Assembly (NCBI RefSeq): GCF_029542085.1
Contig: NZ_CP107036.1
Span: 4,526,001-4,590,000, forward strand
Direction of reading: 5' to 3'
DNA: 64,000 nucleotides
DNA from: Sphingobacterium sp. ML3W
GTDB taxonomy: Bacteria; Bacteroidota; Bacteroidia; Sphingobacteriales; Sphingobacteriaceae
A model generated the notes under the pieces. The model saw nothing but the letters and a program-made list of their open reading frames with translations, was not told the origin of the DNA and ran no database searches. The first letter of the stretch is position 1. Each line of letters begins with the position of its first letter. The translations under genes and the position numbers were made by a program. Positions 25,031 through 33,727 of this stretch are shown here, piece after piece.

Positions 25031-26032
25031 ATGACTAGACTACATAACCTTGATTATTTAAGGGGCATTTGTGCTTTTTTTATAATGATTTACCATTATT
25101 CAAATATGGTAGCTCCTATTCCTGACTATAGTATACTGAGCAAATTTGGATATTATGGTGTGTCGATATTTTACATTCTTAGCGGCTTGACGCTTTTTCA
25201 TGTATGTGAGCATCGATTCAATTTTACATTTTCTGAAATAAAGGTTTTCTTCAAAAAAAGAGTATTTAGAATTTTTCCTTTACTTATTCTCACCACTCTC
25301 TTATCCATCTATTTTGTTAAACCAGATTTAAAAACTATTATACTTAACCATTACTGGCCTCTTCGGGATTTTCGCTTGGGATAAAGCAATTGTTACTGGA
25401 GGTTGGTCTATTGGAAATGAATTAGTATTTTATTGCTTTTTTCCAATTATCCTTTTGTTTTCAAAAAGGAATACAAAAATTTTTATAGTAATTACCCTTA
25501 CATCATTAATAGTATAGTTATACTTCGCATTTTGCCTTATAGATACAAAAAATCATTGGCACAATTATACGAATCCATTTAATCAGATTTTTTATTTATT
25601 TCAGGGATTGCCATTGGAAGGATATTAAAATACAAAAGTGAATCCAATGTTGTATCGTTAATTTTTATTCTAGTTGGCCTTTTTATCTTTTATTTCCCTT
25701 TGGAAATAAAAGAAAGACAATTATTGGTTTCTTATAACTACAGGCTTATTTACACAGTAGCATCTATATTAATATGTACTGGTTTTTATAAATTAACATA
25801 TACTCTTCCAGATATTCTAAATAAACCTTTAACTATTTTAGGAGAGGCCAGTTATTCTGTATATCTTCTTCATATGTTTGTTTTCTACAGTTTTAAAATT
25901 TTAAACGCAAAATTTTTTAATTTCCCGATCAGCTATATAGTAATTCCATCTATAATTGCAACAATTATTTCGAGCTATATATGCTATATGTATTTTGAAA
26001 AGACATTCGTAAAAATGGGCTCTAAAAAATAG
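25031..26032 (+). pseudogene. Broken acyltransferase-3 (OafA-type) membrane O-acyltransferase
   Basis: The translation begins RLHNLDYLRGICAFFIMIYH and continues FGYYGVSIFYILSGLTLF, the N-terminal signatures of acyltransferase-3 proteins (catalytic His, then the LSG motif). Three lesions follow. A one-base shift at about 25340-25350 leads into LTITGLFGIFAWDKAIVTGG and WSIGNELVFY; an in-frame TAG lies at 25515-25517; another shift occurs in the T-run at about 25590, after which FLFISGIAIGRILKYK continues to the proper end (YMYFEKTFVKMGSKK). If repaired it would be about 333 residues, a normal length. Such enzymes O-acetylate surface glycans. No copy is intact here. Confidence 0.88.
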
Positions 26033-27390
26033 TATGGGATTTCCTACTTTTAATAGTTAGGTTCCTATTGACAAATTTAAAATCAAACACCAACCTTTCA
26101 GCCAAAATCGAGAACATTTTTATTATTGGACGGTTTTTTCTTTTTATTAAGTAAACTTCTCATCCAAAATATTTTTCTAAAAACAAACAGTTAAATAAAT
26201 AAAATTATACCACTATCTTAGTAACTTAAATTAAAAAACAAAAATTATGAAATCATTGCTAATGTTTTTAATTCCGCTCTTTCTATTCGGGTGCGGAAAA
26301 GATGGTGCTATCGGGCCACAAGGCGAACAAGGTCCTGCCGGTCAAAAAGGTATCGACGGAGCCAATGGAAGTAAAATTTACAGTGGAAAATCAGCGCCTA
26401 CTGCAGCCACTGGGGTAAACGGGGATTTCTTCATCAACTTGACCAATGGAGATTTATACGGACCGAAATCACAGACTGGATGGGGACAGCCATTTAATCT
26501 CAAAGGACCACAAGGTCCAGCTGGGCCATCAGGAGCAACTATCCTTTCAGGTCAAACTGCCCCAGCATTAACCGTTGGAAATATCGGCGACTTTTATATT
26601 AACATCAAAGAAATGGTCATTTATGGTCCTAAAACAGCTACAAGCTGGGGTAGCCCCGTAAGCTTAAAATCTGACGCCGAAAACGGAGTTTCTGTTTATC
26701 TTATAAAACCAGATTGGAATAAAAATTTAGTTGTTATTGAAGGAACAAATGAAAAAACATTCACTACATTTTCTGACGAGTATACAATCCCAGCCACTGC
26801 AAACGATTATCTAGTCTTTTACGTGGCAGGAGCAGGTTGGTCGTCTCTGAAACGTGATATAACGTTAAACAACTGGCAGCAATTAGAAAGATCTGGAGGC
26901 AAAAATTTCTATATCATACCTTATATAATATTAGACCATTCCGGAGCGCTTTCAAATACAAGATTTGAATCTATAATTACTTCTACTACCTTTATTAATC
27001 CGACATACAAATTTACGATGGAAGGAACTGTTCTACCTGATATAGTAGGCGGCAATCAAATTATTCATCAGTGGGCAGTATGGATACTGATTAAATCATA
27101 TAACTATAAAGAATTAAAAGCAAAAGCGCCGGAAGGGGTTGTTGACACTGATAGATATTTCAGAATACAAAAATTCTAAAATATTTCTAAAATATTATAG
27201 TGATCACAACAGGTGGTTAGCTTGTTGATTTAATTTTCGGCATAATGAGCTCAATGTAATAGTGGACCCGTTATTTTTGAGCTCATTATGGACATCATCA
27301 ATTTACAAACTGTAATAACAGCTGAAAAATAGTGATTGCGTTTAACCTCATTAACAAAGTTCTGATCTATTAAAAGTATAGCAAAGTTTA
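25949..27390 (+). repeat. Tandem duplication, unit 1
   Basis: This 1.44-kb unit holds the last 28 codons of the acyltransferase, a 214-bp intergenic leader, a collagen-like lipoprotein gene and its downstream hairpin region. It is repeated head to tail from 27391. The copies share the leader, including a TATCTTAG box 25-30 bp before each ATG, and differ by scattered point changes and small indels. Confidence 0.85.
26247..27179 (+). CDS. Collagen-like repeat lipoprotein, copy 1
   Basis: A 310-residue lipoprotein. The signal MKSLLMFLIPLFLFGC ends in a lipobox with Cys at 16. It is followed at once by Gly-X-Y triplets (GPQGEQGPAGQKGIDGANG). A repeated module of about 43 residues follows twice: SGKSAPTAATGVNGDFFIN...YGPK...GQPFNLK and SGQTAPALTVGNIGDFYIN...YGPK...GSPVSLK, separated by a second triplet run GPQGPAGPSG. 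The C-terminal 150 residues form an unrecognised domain. Collagen-like stalks usually make trimeric surface fibres; surface exposure is inferred, not shown. A near-identical paralogue lies 0.5 kb downstream. Confidence 0.85.
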   Translation: MKSLLMFLIPLFLFGCGKDGAIGPQGEQGPAGQKGIDGANGSKIYSGKSAPTAATGVNGDFFINLTNGDLYGPKSQTGWGQPFNLKGPQGPAGPSGATILSGQTAPALTVGNIGDFYINIKEMVIYGPKTATSWGSPVSLKSDAENGVSVYLIKPDWNKNLVVIEGTNEKTFTTFSDEYTIPATANDYLVFYVAGAGWSSLKRDITLNNWQQLERSGGKNFYIIPYIILDHSGALSNTRFESIITSTTFINPTYKFTMEGTVLPDIVGGNQIIHQWAVWILIKSYNYKELKAKAPEGVVDTDRYFRIQKF

Positions 27391-27692
27391 TCTACAATTG
27401 CAAACATTATTTCGAACTACATACGTTATATGTATTTTGAAAAGACCTTCGTGAAAATAGGTTTTAAAAAATAGTATGGGGTTTCGTACTTTTAAGATTT
27501 AGGTCCTTATTGACAAATTCAAAATCAAACAACAACCTCTCAGCCAAAATCGCAACCATTTTGATTATTTGGCAGGTTCTTCTTATCATCAAGTAAACTT
27601 CTCTTATCCAAAATATCTTTTTTAAAACCAAACGGTTAAATAAATCAAATTATACTACTATCTTAGTAATTTAAATTTAAAAAACAAGAATT
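27180..27692 (+). other. Intergenic region between the duplicated lipoprotein genes
   Basis: It holds a long inverted repeat (CATAATGAGCTCAA / TTGAGCTCATTATG around 27240-27299), which probably terminates the first gene, the junction of the tandem duplication, and the copied acyltransferase tail at 27391-27474 (ending FEKTFVKIGFKK and a stop). The second promoter region follows with TATCTTAG. Confidence 0.7.
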
Positions 27693-28622
27693 ATGAAATC
27701 ATTGCTAATGTTTTTAATTCCGCTCTTTCTAATCGGGTGCGGAAAGGATGGTGCTATCGGACCACAAGGAGAACAAGGTCTTGCCGGTCAAAAAGGTATC
27801 GATGGAGCCAATGGAAGTAAAATTTACAGTGGAAAATCAGTGCCTACCGCAGCCATTGGGGTAAACGGGGACTTCTTTATCAATTTGGTCAACGGAGATT
27901 TATACGGACCGAAAACACAGACTGGATGGGGACAACCATTTAATCTCAAGGGGCCTCAGGGTCCAGCTGGGCCATCAGGAGCAACTGTCCTTTCAGGTCA
28001 AACCGCCCCAGCATTAACTGTTGGAAACATCGGCGACTTTTATATTAACCTCAAACAAATGGTCATTTATGGTCCTAAAACAGCTACAAGTTGGGGCAGT
28101 CCTGTAAGTCTAAAATCTGATGCCGATAACGGTGTTTCTGTTTATCTTATAAAACCTGATTGGAATAAAAATTTGGTTATTACTGAAGGAACAAATGTAA
28201 AAACGTTCACTACAGTTTCTGACGAGTATACTATCCCAGCCACTGCGTACGATTATCTAGTCTTTTATGTGGCAGGAGCAAACTATTCGGGTCTGAAACG
28301 TGATATAACATTAAATGATTGGAATCAACTAGAAAGGTCCGCAGGCAAAAATTACTACATCATACCTATCGTACAATTAGACATGTACGAGGAACTTCAA
28401 AATACAAGATTTGAATCTGTAATAACTTCTACTACCTTTATTAATCCGACATACAAATTTACAATGGAAGGAACTATTCTACCAGGATTAGGAAGCAAAA
28501 CAGATATTCATCAGTATGCAGTATGGATTCTGATTAAATCATATAATTATAAAGAATTAAAAGCAAAAGTACCAGAAGGAGTTGTTGATACTGATAGATT
28601 TTTCAGAATACAAAAATTCTAA
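27693..28622 (+). CDS. Collagen-like repeat lipoprotein, copy 2
   Basis: A 309-residue paralogue of the previous lipoprotein with the same lipobox (FLIGC), triplet runs and two SG-x-x-AP/GDF-Y-IN modules. The N-terminal 150 residues differ from copy 1 at only a few positions. The C-terminal domain has diverged more, notably at NYSGLKRDI against GWSSLKRDI and at IVQLDMYEELQN against IILDHSGALSN. This concentration of change in the distal domain fits selection for variant binding or antigenic surfaces. It ends at a classical terminator at 28677-28712. Confidence 0.85.
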   Translation: MKSLLMFLIPLFLIGCGKDGAIGPQGEQGLAGQKGIDGANGSKIYSGKSVPTAAIGVNGDFFINLVNGDLYGPKTQTGWGQPFNLKGPQGPAGPSGATVLSGQTAPALTVGNIGDFYINLKQMVIYGPKTATSWGSPVSLKSDADNGVSVYLIKPDWNKNLVITEGTNVKTFTTVSDEYTIPATAYDYLVFYVAGANYSGLKRDITLNDWNQLERSAGKNYYIIPIVQLDMYEELQNTRFESVITSTTFINPTYKFTMEGTILPGLGSKTDIHQYAVWILIKSYNYKELKAKVPEGVVDTDRFFRIQKF

Positions 28623-28676
28623 AATATTATAGTGATCACAACAGTGGTTAGCTTTCTTGATTTAAATTTCGGCCAT

Positions 28677-28712
28677 AATGAGCTCATTATAATAGTGGGC
28701 TCATTGTTTTTT
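28677..28712 (+). terminator. Terminator of the second collagen-like gene
   Basis: AATGAGCTCA (28677-28686) pairs with TGGGCTCATT (28696-28705, one wobble) and is followed by GTTTTTT. In unit 1 the corresponding hairpin carries several substitutions and is weaker. The remaining gap to 28994 shows no gene. Confidence 0.75.
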
Positions 28713-28993
28713 AGCTCAACATGGATATCATCAATTTACAAACTGTAATAATAGCTAAAAAGGTATAAATGCATCTAACCAAATAATTCTGTCCCACAAA
28801 CAGTATACCTATAATACCACTCCATCGGTTGATTACCTTACATTCATTAATCTTTCCCGCCTATTACATGCTATTTTGAATACACGCAAATGTACTGTAA
28901 ATAAAGCAGCTATACCTAAATCTTCTGTACTATGCGCAACGTACTATGGCATAATTATTGAACAAGAGCAGTTATAAACTGCAATAAATCGTT

Positions 28994-30139
28994 ATGAAAA
29001 TTGTACGATTTTCTATTTTCTTAATGACAATTTGTTATAGTTGTCGAGAAAACGATCAATGGGATATCGACAATCCCATCTCCTCAAGTGATGCTTTGTT
29101 TGAAACATTAGGCGTTCTGGATTCGACAACGATGTATCATAGCACCGCTGTTGCAATTTCGGCTGATGGGAATGTCATAGTAGGTCGAAGTAAAGGATCC
29201 CATCATATATATGAAGCTTATAGATGGGAAGACGGCAATATGAAATCTATACTAAATAGTGGGATACCTTGGGTATTTGGTGATATGGAAGTCGCAGATG
29301 TTTCGGCTGATGGATCTATAATAGTAGGGACCGGCTTAGTGCAAATGGTAATGTATAACTTTGAAGAAAGAGGGTATCGCTGGGAAAATAATCAAATTGA
29401 AATACTTGAGGGAGGTGCATACAACAACAATGTGACAGGAATATCCTCACTCGGAAATTTAATTGTTGGCTCAGCTGGCGATCGCCAAACATCATTCTTT
29501 CCTTGTTATTGGCAAAATAGTACATTTCATTCTCTTGATGTCGATAATCTACACTCGATGACAAACGAAGCTAACGGAGTAAATACTGTATCAGGCGATG
29601 GATCGATAATGACGGGCAGTCGATTAGTTAAAGATCAAAACGGGGTGATAGTATCCGAAACAGTCCGCTGGGAGAACAATATTCCGACGAGATTCTCCAA
29701 CTATTTCGTTGGAAGTAATTTCACGTCTGGTTATCCTACCGCAATATCGAAAGATGCGACTTCTATCGTAGGTTCAGGAAGAACTTCAAGTGGTCAAGAG
29801 GCATTCCGTTTAAAAAATGGGCAAGTAGTTGGTCTCGGGGATCTATCGGGGGGCATTTTTAGCTCCACGCCGCATGATGTTTCATCCAATGGCTCTGTCA
29901 TAGTAGGAAGCAGCTCAACGGCAGGATCAACAGAAGACAGTGCATTCATATGGACCGAAAATGCAGGTATAAAAAATTTGCAGGAGCTGTTGGAGGACGA
30001 ATATAACATAAATTTTGGCGACTGGAAGTTGACGGATGCAACCGCAATTTCTGCGAACGGAAAAGTAATTGCAGGTAATGCAGTAAGTTTGAGTAATTCT
30101 GCACGTAAAGTTGCTTGGCGTGTTAGATTTAGCGATTAA
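28994..30139 (+). CDS. HAF-repeat beta-propeller lipoprotein
   Basis: A 381-residue protein. The signal MKIVRFSIFLMTICYSC ends in a probable lipobox, Cys at about 17. The body is seven or so imperfect repeats of the form (A/V)-x-x-(V/I)SADG-x-(V/I)IVG-x... followed by an (E)AxRW(E/D)x(G/N)-type strand: VAISADGNVIVGRSKG, VADVSADGSIIVGTG, VSSNGSVIVGSSSTAG and AISANGKVIAGNAVS. This matches the HAF-type probable extracellular repeat family (beta-propeller). Such proteins are thought to be surface-located; no enzyme residue is evident. It is the last gene of the plus-strand island. Confidence 0.8.
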   Translation: MKIVRFSIFLMTICYSCRENDQWDIDNPISSSDALFETLGVLDSTTMYHSTAVAISADGNVIVGRSKGSHHIYEAYRWEDGNMKSILNSGIPWVFGDMEVADVSADGSIIVGTGLVQMVMYNFEERGYRWENNQIEILEGGAYNNNVTGISSLGNLIVGSAGDRQTSFFPCYWQNSTFHSLDVDNLHSMTNEANGVNTVSGDGSIMTGSRLVKDQNGVIVSETVRWENNIPTRFSNYFVGSNFTSGYPTAISKDATSIVGSGRTSSGQEAFRLKNGQVVGLGDLSGGIFSSTPHDVSSNGSVIVGSSSTAGSTEDSAFIWTENAGIKNLQELLEDEYNINFGDWKLTDATAISANGKVIAGNAVSLSNSARKVAWRVRFSD

Positions 30140-30250
30140 TAAGCAGTCAAATGTTAACCCCTAAATAGTATCATAATTAATATAAACGTACTTCAAATAT
30201 AAATCGGGAAGAAAAAATACAGAACAATCGTACAAATCGACTTAGATAGT

Positions 30251-30298
30251 TTATTATAAAATAGAACCACAAGTCTTCAACGAGACACTTGTGGTTCT
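30251..30298 (-). terminator. Terminator of the polysaccharide operon, right copy of the hairpin repeat
   Basis: AGAACCACAAGT (30263-30274) pairs with ACTTGTGGTTCT (30287-30298). On the minus strand it is followed by ATTTTATAATAA. It lies 37 bp after the stop of the Wzc gene. The segment 30251-30275 matches 24687-24711 at 24 of 25 positions. Confidence 0.8.
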
Positions 30299-30334
30299 AA
30301 AGGTTCAAAAGTACATCAAGGTTATACTTTTATG

Positions 30335-32728
30335 CTATTTAAGATTTAAGCGATCTTTTACGGCTTGCCAAACTCTCGGTAAACCACTCTTTTTCTTCCC
30401 TTTATCGCCATAACCATAACCGTAACCATAGCCGTAACCATAGCCACGAGCAAAGTCTACATCGTTAATAACTGAAGCAAGATTTCTCAATTTACCTTCA
30501 ACATATAACTCTCTCGGAACCTGTAGCAATCGTTTATCTAAGTAGTTAACACGAGACACGTATAATGTTAAATCAGCATTATGCGCTATTAATAAAGTAT
30601 CGGTCACCAAACTTACTGGGGCAGTATCAACTAATATATAATCATAATGTTCCCTAGCATATTTGATTACATCATCGAAATGTCCATTCATCAATAATTC
30701 AGCTGGATTCGGAGCAATATAACCTGAATAAACAACATCAAAATCGTAATTACCAGGTTTTTTGATGATGATATTGTTTACGTCCATTTCCGGATTAATC
30801 AAAAACTGCGTGATACCCACATTCGTATGCTGCAAATGTGATAGCCCCAAATAATCCAAAACTTTGGGGCTGCGAATATCTGCTCCAATTAACAAAACTT
30901 TTTTACCAGACATTGATAAAATTTGAGCTAAATTAGTGGTAACAAACGACTTTCCCTCTCCAGAGATAGTTGAAGTTACAAATACTACCTTCGATGTTGT
31001 TTTTTGGTCAGCACCAAACATGAAGTTCATATTTGTCCGTAATATACGAAAAGCTTCCGCTAAGGAGGAGCGATCATTCAGGTGGACGATTGTATCTTCA
31101 GCAGTTGGTATCTCTCCTAATATTGGTGCTCCAATATTATCCTCAATATCTTTCCTAGAATGTATTTTACTGTCCAATAGGAATTTTAAATAAATAACTG
31201 TAAAAGGAATTAAAAACCCAGCTAGCAAAGCGCCAATATAAACTAACGATTTACGAGGAGCCACCGGAATACTATTCCCATACGCAGCATCAATTACTTT
31301 TAAATTATCAGGTGTCGCTGCTGCTTTAACTTCACTTTCTTCACGTTTCTGCAAAAGCAAGAGGTAAAGCGATTCAACAATTTGCTGCTGTCTTGATATC
31401 TTCTTGAATCCTTGTTCCTGATTGGGGATTGAACTTATTCTTCCTTGAATTTCATTGGATTTCCGTTCAATACTGTTCAATGCCAATTTAGTAACCCTTT
31501 GATAGTTTTGTAATGATTGCGCTATATTCTTTCTACTTTCGGCAATATTTTCATTCAAAGCAATAACAGTAGGATTTTGATCCGAAGCCGACTTCAGAAG
31601 ATCATCTTTTTCTATAACAAGTTTATTATATGCCTCAATTGCAGCGCCAATAGAAGCATCTTGCAATCCGATATTGGATGGTAAAAGCTTTCCAACCTCT
31701 TGACTTTTAAGGTAGTCATTCATATGATCCACTAACTGCAATTGCGTCCGATATTCAAGAACTTTCTTATCATTCTCCGATGCTGTACTAAGGAATACTC
31801 CTGCCTCTGTGGCCATATCCACCATAGAGTTAGCTGATTTAAAGTTGGCGGCTTCCTCGTCGGCCCCCGAAAGATCTTTGGAAATCAACATTAAACGCTT
31901 ATTGATAAAATCAGAAGTTGCACGGGTCATACGTAATTTATCGTTCGTTAGATCCGCATTATAGACATCAATTAATGTATTTAAGATTAGCTGCGATTTC
32001 TTCTCCAATGCTGATACCATTGAAAAATTCACGATAAAAGATTGTGCTTCTTTACTTGGTTCAATACTGATAGCGGCTAGATTCGCATCGATCGACCAAT
32101 CTCTTGGAATAACTGAAATTTCGTAGTCTGTATCTGCTTCAAGTTCACTATTAGGATTTCGCTTGAAAACACCCCGATACTTTCCAATGCTAACTATATT
32201 GTCAAATCTAGCGTCAATTCTCTTTCCTGAAAATAAATCAACGATCACAAGGCCATCTTTCCCTTTTGAATTAACCTTAAATTTCATGGATATACTATCT
32301 TGTTCTCCTTGTGGCTGAAAAACAAACGGCATATCCGTCTCCAATACTTCTGATGATCTGATTTTTCCCTTTACTGAGTAGATAATATTGAGATTATACT
32401 GCTCTACTACCTTACGCATTAGCCTACGAGACGAAAGCACTTCAATTTGATCCGTTACAAAGGCAGCTCGCGACCCTCCAAATCCCATGCTACTTGAAAG
32501 TTCGGAAATACCAGCCAGCTCGCCAGCAGAGGCACTCCGTTCATCTTTTAAAAGGATTTTTGCACTCGTGTTATATGTTCTCTGCGCATAGCGGAGGTAT
32601 AACATTGCCGCCCCTAAACAGAGAATAACGGCGATAACAAACCATTTCCAATAAAACGCATACTGCTCAAAGAGTTGCCTTAAATTGATTTCTTCTTCTT
32701 TCTTAATTTCTAAAGGTCGTTGTTCCAT
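30335..32728 (-). CDS. Wzc-type polysaccharide co-polymerase and tyrosine autokinase
   Basis: A 797-residue inner-membrane protein. TM1 (about 30-48) and TM2 (about 500-520) flank a large periplasmic Wzz domain with coiled-coil stretches. A C-terminal bacterial tyrosine kinase domain carries Walker A VTSTISGEGKSFVTTNLAQ (about 588-606), Walker A' VLLIGADIRSPK and Walker B YDYILVDTAP. The C-terminal tail contains six tyrosines in a (GY)6 run, the usual autophosphorylation cluster. It controls chain length and export with the Wza-like lipoprotein encoded 7 bp upstream. It is the final gene of the region and ends 37 bp before a terminator. Confidence 0.95.
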   Translation of the reverse strand: MEQRPLEIKKEEEINLRQLFEQYAFYWKWFVIAVILCLGAAMLYLRYAQRTYNTSAKILLKDERSASAGELAGISELSSSMGFGGSRAAFVTDQIEVLSSRRLMRKVVEQYNLNIIYSVKGKIRSSEVLETDMPFVFQPQGEQDSISMKFKVNSKGKDGLVIVDLFSGKRIDARFDNIVSIGKYRGVFKRNPNSELEADTDYEISVIPRDWSIDANLAAISIEPSKEAQSFIVNFSMVSALEKKSQLILNTLIDVYNADLTNDKLRMTRATSDFINKRLMLISKDLSGADEEAANFKSANSMVDMATEAGVFLSTASENDKKVLEYRTQLQLVDHMNDYLKSQEVGKLLPSNIGLQDASIGAAIEAYNKLVIEKDDLLKSASDQNPTVIALNENIAESRKNIAQSLQNYQRVTKLALNSIERKSNEIQGRISSIPNQEQGFKKISRQQQIVESLYLLLLQKREESEVKAAATPDNLKVIDAAYGNSIPVAPRKSLVYIGALLAGFLIPFTVIYLKFLLDSKIHSRKDIEDNIGAPILGEIPTAEDTIVHLNDRSSLAEAFRILRTNMNFMFGADQKTTSKVVFVTSTISGEGKSFVTTNLAQILSMSGKKVLLIGADIRSPKVLDYLGLSHLQHTNVGITQFLINPEMDVNNIIIKKPGNYDFDVVYSGYIAPNPAELLMNGHFDDVIKYAREHYDYILVDTAPVSLVTDTLLIAHNADLTLYVSRVNYLDKRLLQVPRELYVEGKLRNLASVINDVDFARGYGYGYGYGYGYGDKGKKKSGLPRVWQAVKDRLNLK
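30407..30445 (-). repeat. Hexanucleotide repeat encoding the Wzc tyrosine tail
   Basis: Thirteen codons of alternating Gly and Tyr (GYGYGYGYGYGYG) are built of near-perfect 6-bp units (GG(C/T)TA(C/T)). The preceding Arg and the following Asp frame it. Slippage by whole units would change the number of tyrosines without breaking the frame. Confidence 0.85.
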
Positions 32729-32735
32729 ATGTAGT

Positions 32736-33518
32736 TTAACGGGTCAATACTGAAATTACTGTAATTATCAAGCTAGCAATTGAAATAATGATATTTGTAT
32801 TTGCCCCTAGCTTTGAATTATTTATTTGAGCCTTGTTAGGCTCAACATAAATTACGTCATTTTGAGCTAGATAATAATAAGGTGAATTAAGTGTATTCTG
32901 TTTCGTAAGATCTAATCTATGTATTTCTTTCTTACCACCTACTTCCCTAATCAACATCACGTCGCTCCTTACTCCTCTTATAGTTAGATCTCCGGCCATA
33001 CTAAGTGCCTCTAAAACCGTCACTCGTTCGTAGGGTAATACAAAGGAACCGGGATGGGCTACTTCACCAAGTACAGAAACCCTAAAGTTATTAAAATTCA
33101 TATTTACTCCTGGGTCCTTGATATATTTACTCAATTCAGCTCGAATCTTCTCAATAGCTTCTAATCTTGTCAAACCAGCAACATGGATTTCCCCAAGCAT
33201 AGGCAGCATGATATTGCCGTTATTATCTACTGTGTAGGTTGGTCGAAAAGCCATATCAACTTGTTGTGTCATATTTCCGTTCGATATGGAATTAACGGGA
33301 TTGAAGGGCACCGTTACTTTTGGATCTGCGGCAGTGACCACTATCGTTAATATATCACTCGGTTGGATCTTAGGAACATATTGTTCATATAATGTTGAAA
33401 TCTGAGAGGAATCAGGTTGCATGTACACCATATTCTTACGGGACCCACAAGAGGTAAACGCAAGAAAAAGTACACTACAGAGCGCAAAAATTGCACTATA
33501 CTTTGAAATTAATCGCAT
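32736..33518 (-). CDS. Wza-like polysaccharide export outer-membrane lipoprotein
   Basis: A 260-residue lipoprotein. The lipobox is in LFLAFTSC, Cys at about 24. A polysaccharide-export domain (PSDILTIVVTAADPKVTVPF) and an SLBB-type domain (VHPGSFVLPYERVTVLEALS-like region, seen as VAHPGSFVLPYERVTVLEAL) follow. Residues 235-260 (TNIIISIASLIITVISVL) form a single C-terminal membrane helix, as in Bacteroidota Wza proteins. It makes the outer-membrane channel and pairs with the Wzc co-polymerase encoded 7 bp downstream. A -7 box at 33557-33564 suggests a separate promoter. Confidence 0.93.
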   Translation of the reverse strand: MRLISKYSAIFALCSVLFLAFTSCGSRKNMVYMQPDSSQISTLYEQYVPKIQPSDILTIVVTAADPKVTVPFNPVNSISNGNMTQQVDMAFRPTYTVDNNGNIMLPMLGEIHVAGLTRLEAIEKIRAELSKYIKDPGVNMNFNNFRVSVLGEVAHPGSFVLPYERVTVLEALSMAGDLTIRGVRSDVMLIREVGGKKEIHRLDLTKQNTLNSPYYYLAQNDVIYVEPNKAQINNSKLGANTNIIISIASLIITVISVLTR

Positions 33519-33556
33519 GCTTTATGTATTATTATAAAATGGTTTTCATTATTTGA

Positions 33557-33564
33557 CAAAACTA
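33557..33564 (-). promoter_or_regulatory. Possible -7 box for the wza-wzc pair
   Basis: TAGTTTTG on the minus strand fits TAnnTTTG and lies about 39 bp before the ATG at 33518. A -33 element is not clear. The 209-bp gap between the aminotransferase stop and wza has no other signal. Confidence 0.35.
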
Positions 33565-33727
33565 CATCTATTTATTTGCATATTTATAATGCTTAATTTT
33601 ATGTGTCTCTCCCTAACAAATTCTATGCCTACTTTTTTTTATAAATTAAGAAGTACAATCCGTTCGCTTTTATATATTATTTTAGAATATCAAATTGTCA
33701 CGAAAATGTGTTTATCTTTGTTGACAT

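Larger units (their letters stand above)
27391..28810 (+). repeat. Tandem duplication, unit 2
   Basis: The second unit starts with a duplicated acyltransferase tail (STIANIISNYIRYMYFEKTF and onward), which cannot be a gene by itself and so fixes the left edge of the unit. It continues through the second lipoprotein gene to about 28810, where the similarity to the region after unit 1 fades. Confidence 0.85.

Noticed and set aside
25700..26032. A separate 110-residue membrane protein
   Set aside because: It is the C-terminal part of the broken acyltransferase and continues its helices in the correct frame.
33525..33540. A third copy of the ATTATTATAAAAT island-edge sequence
   Set aside because: Only 13 AT-rich bases match and no hairpin follows; such a match is expected by chance.
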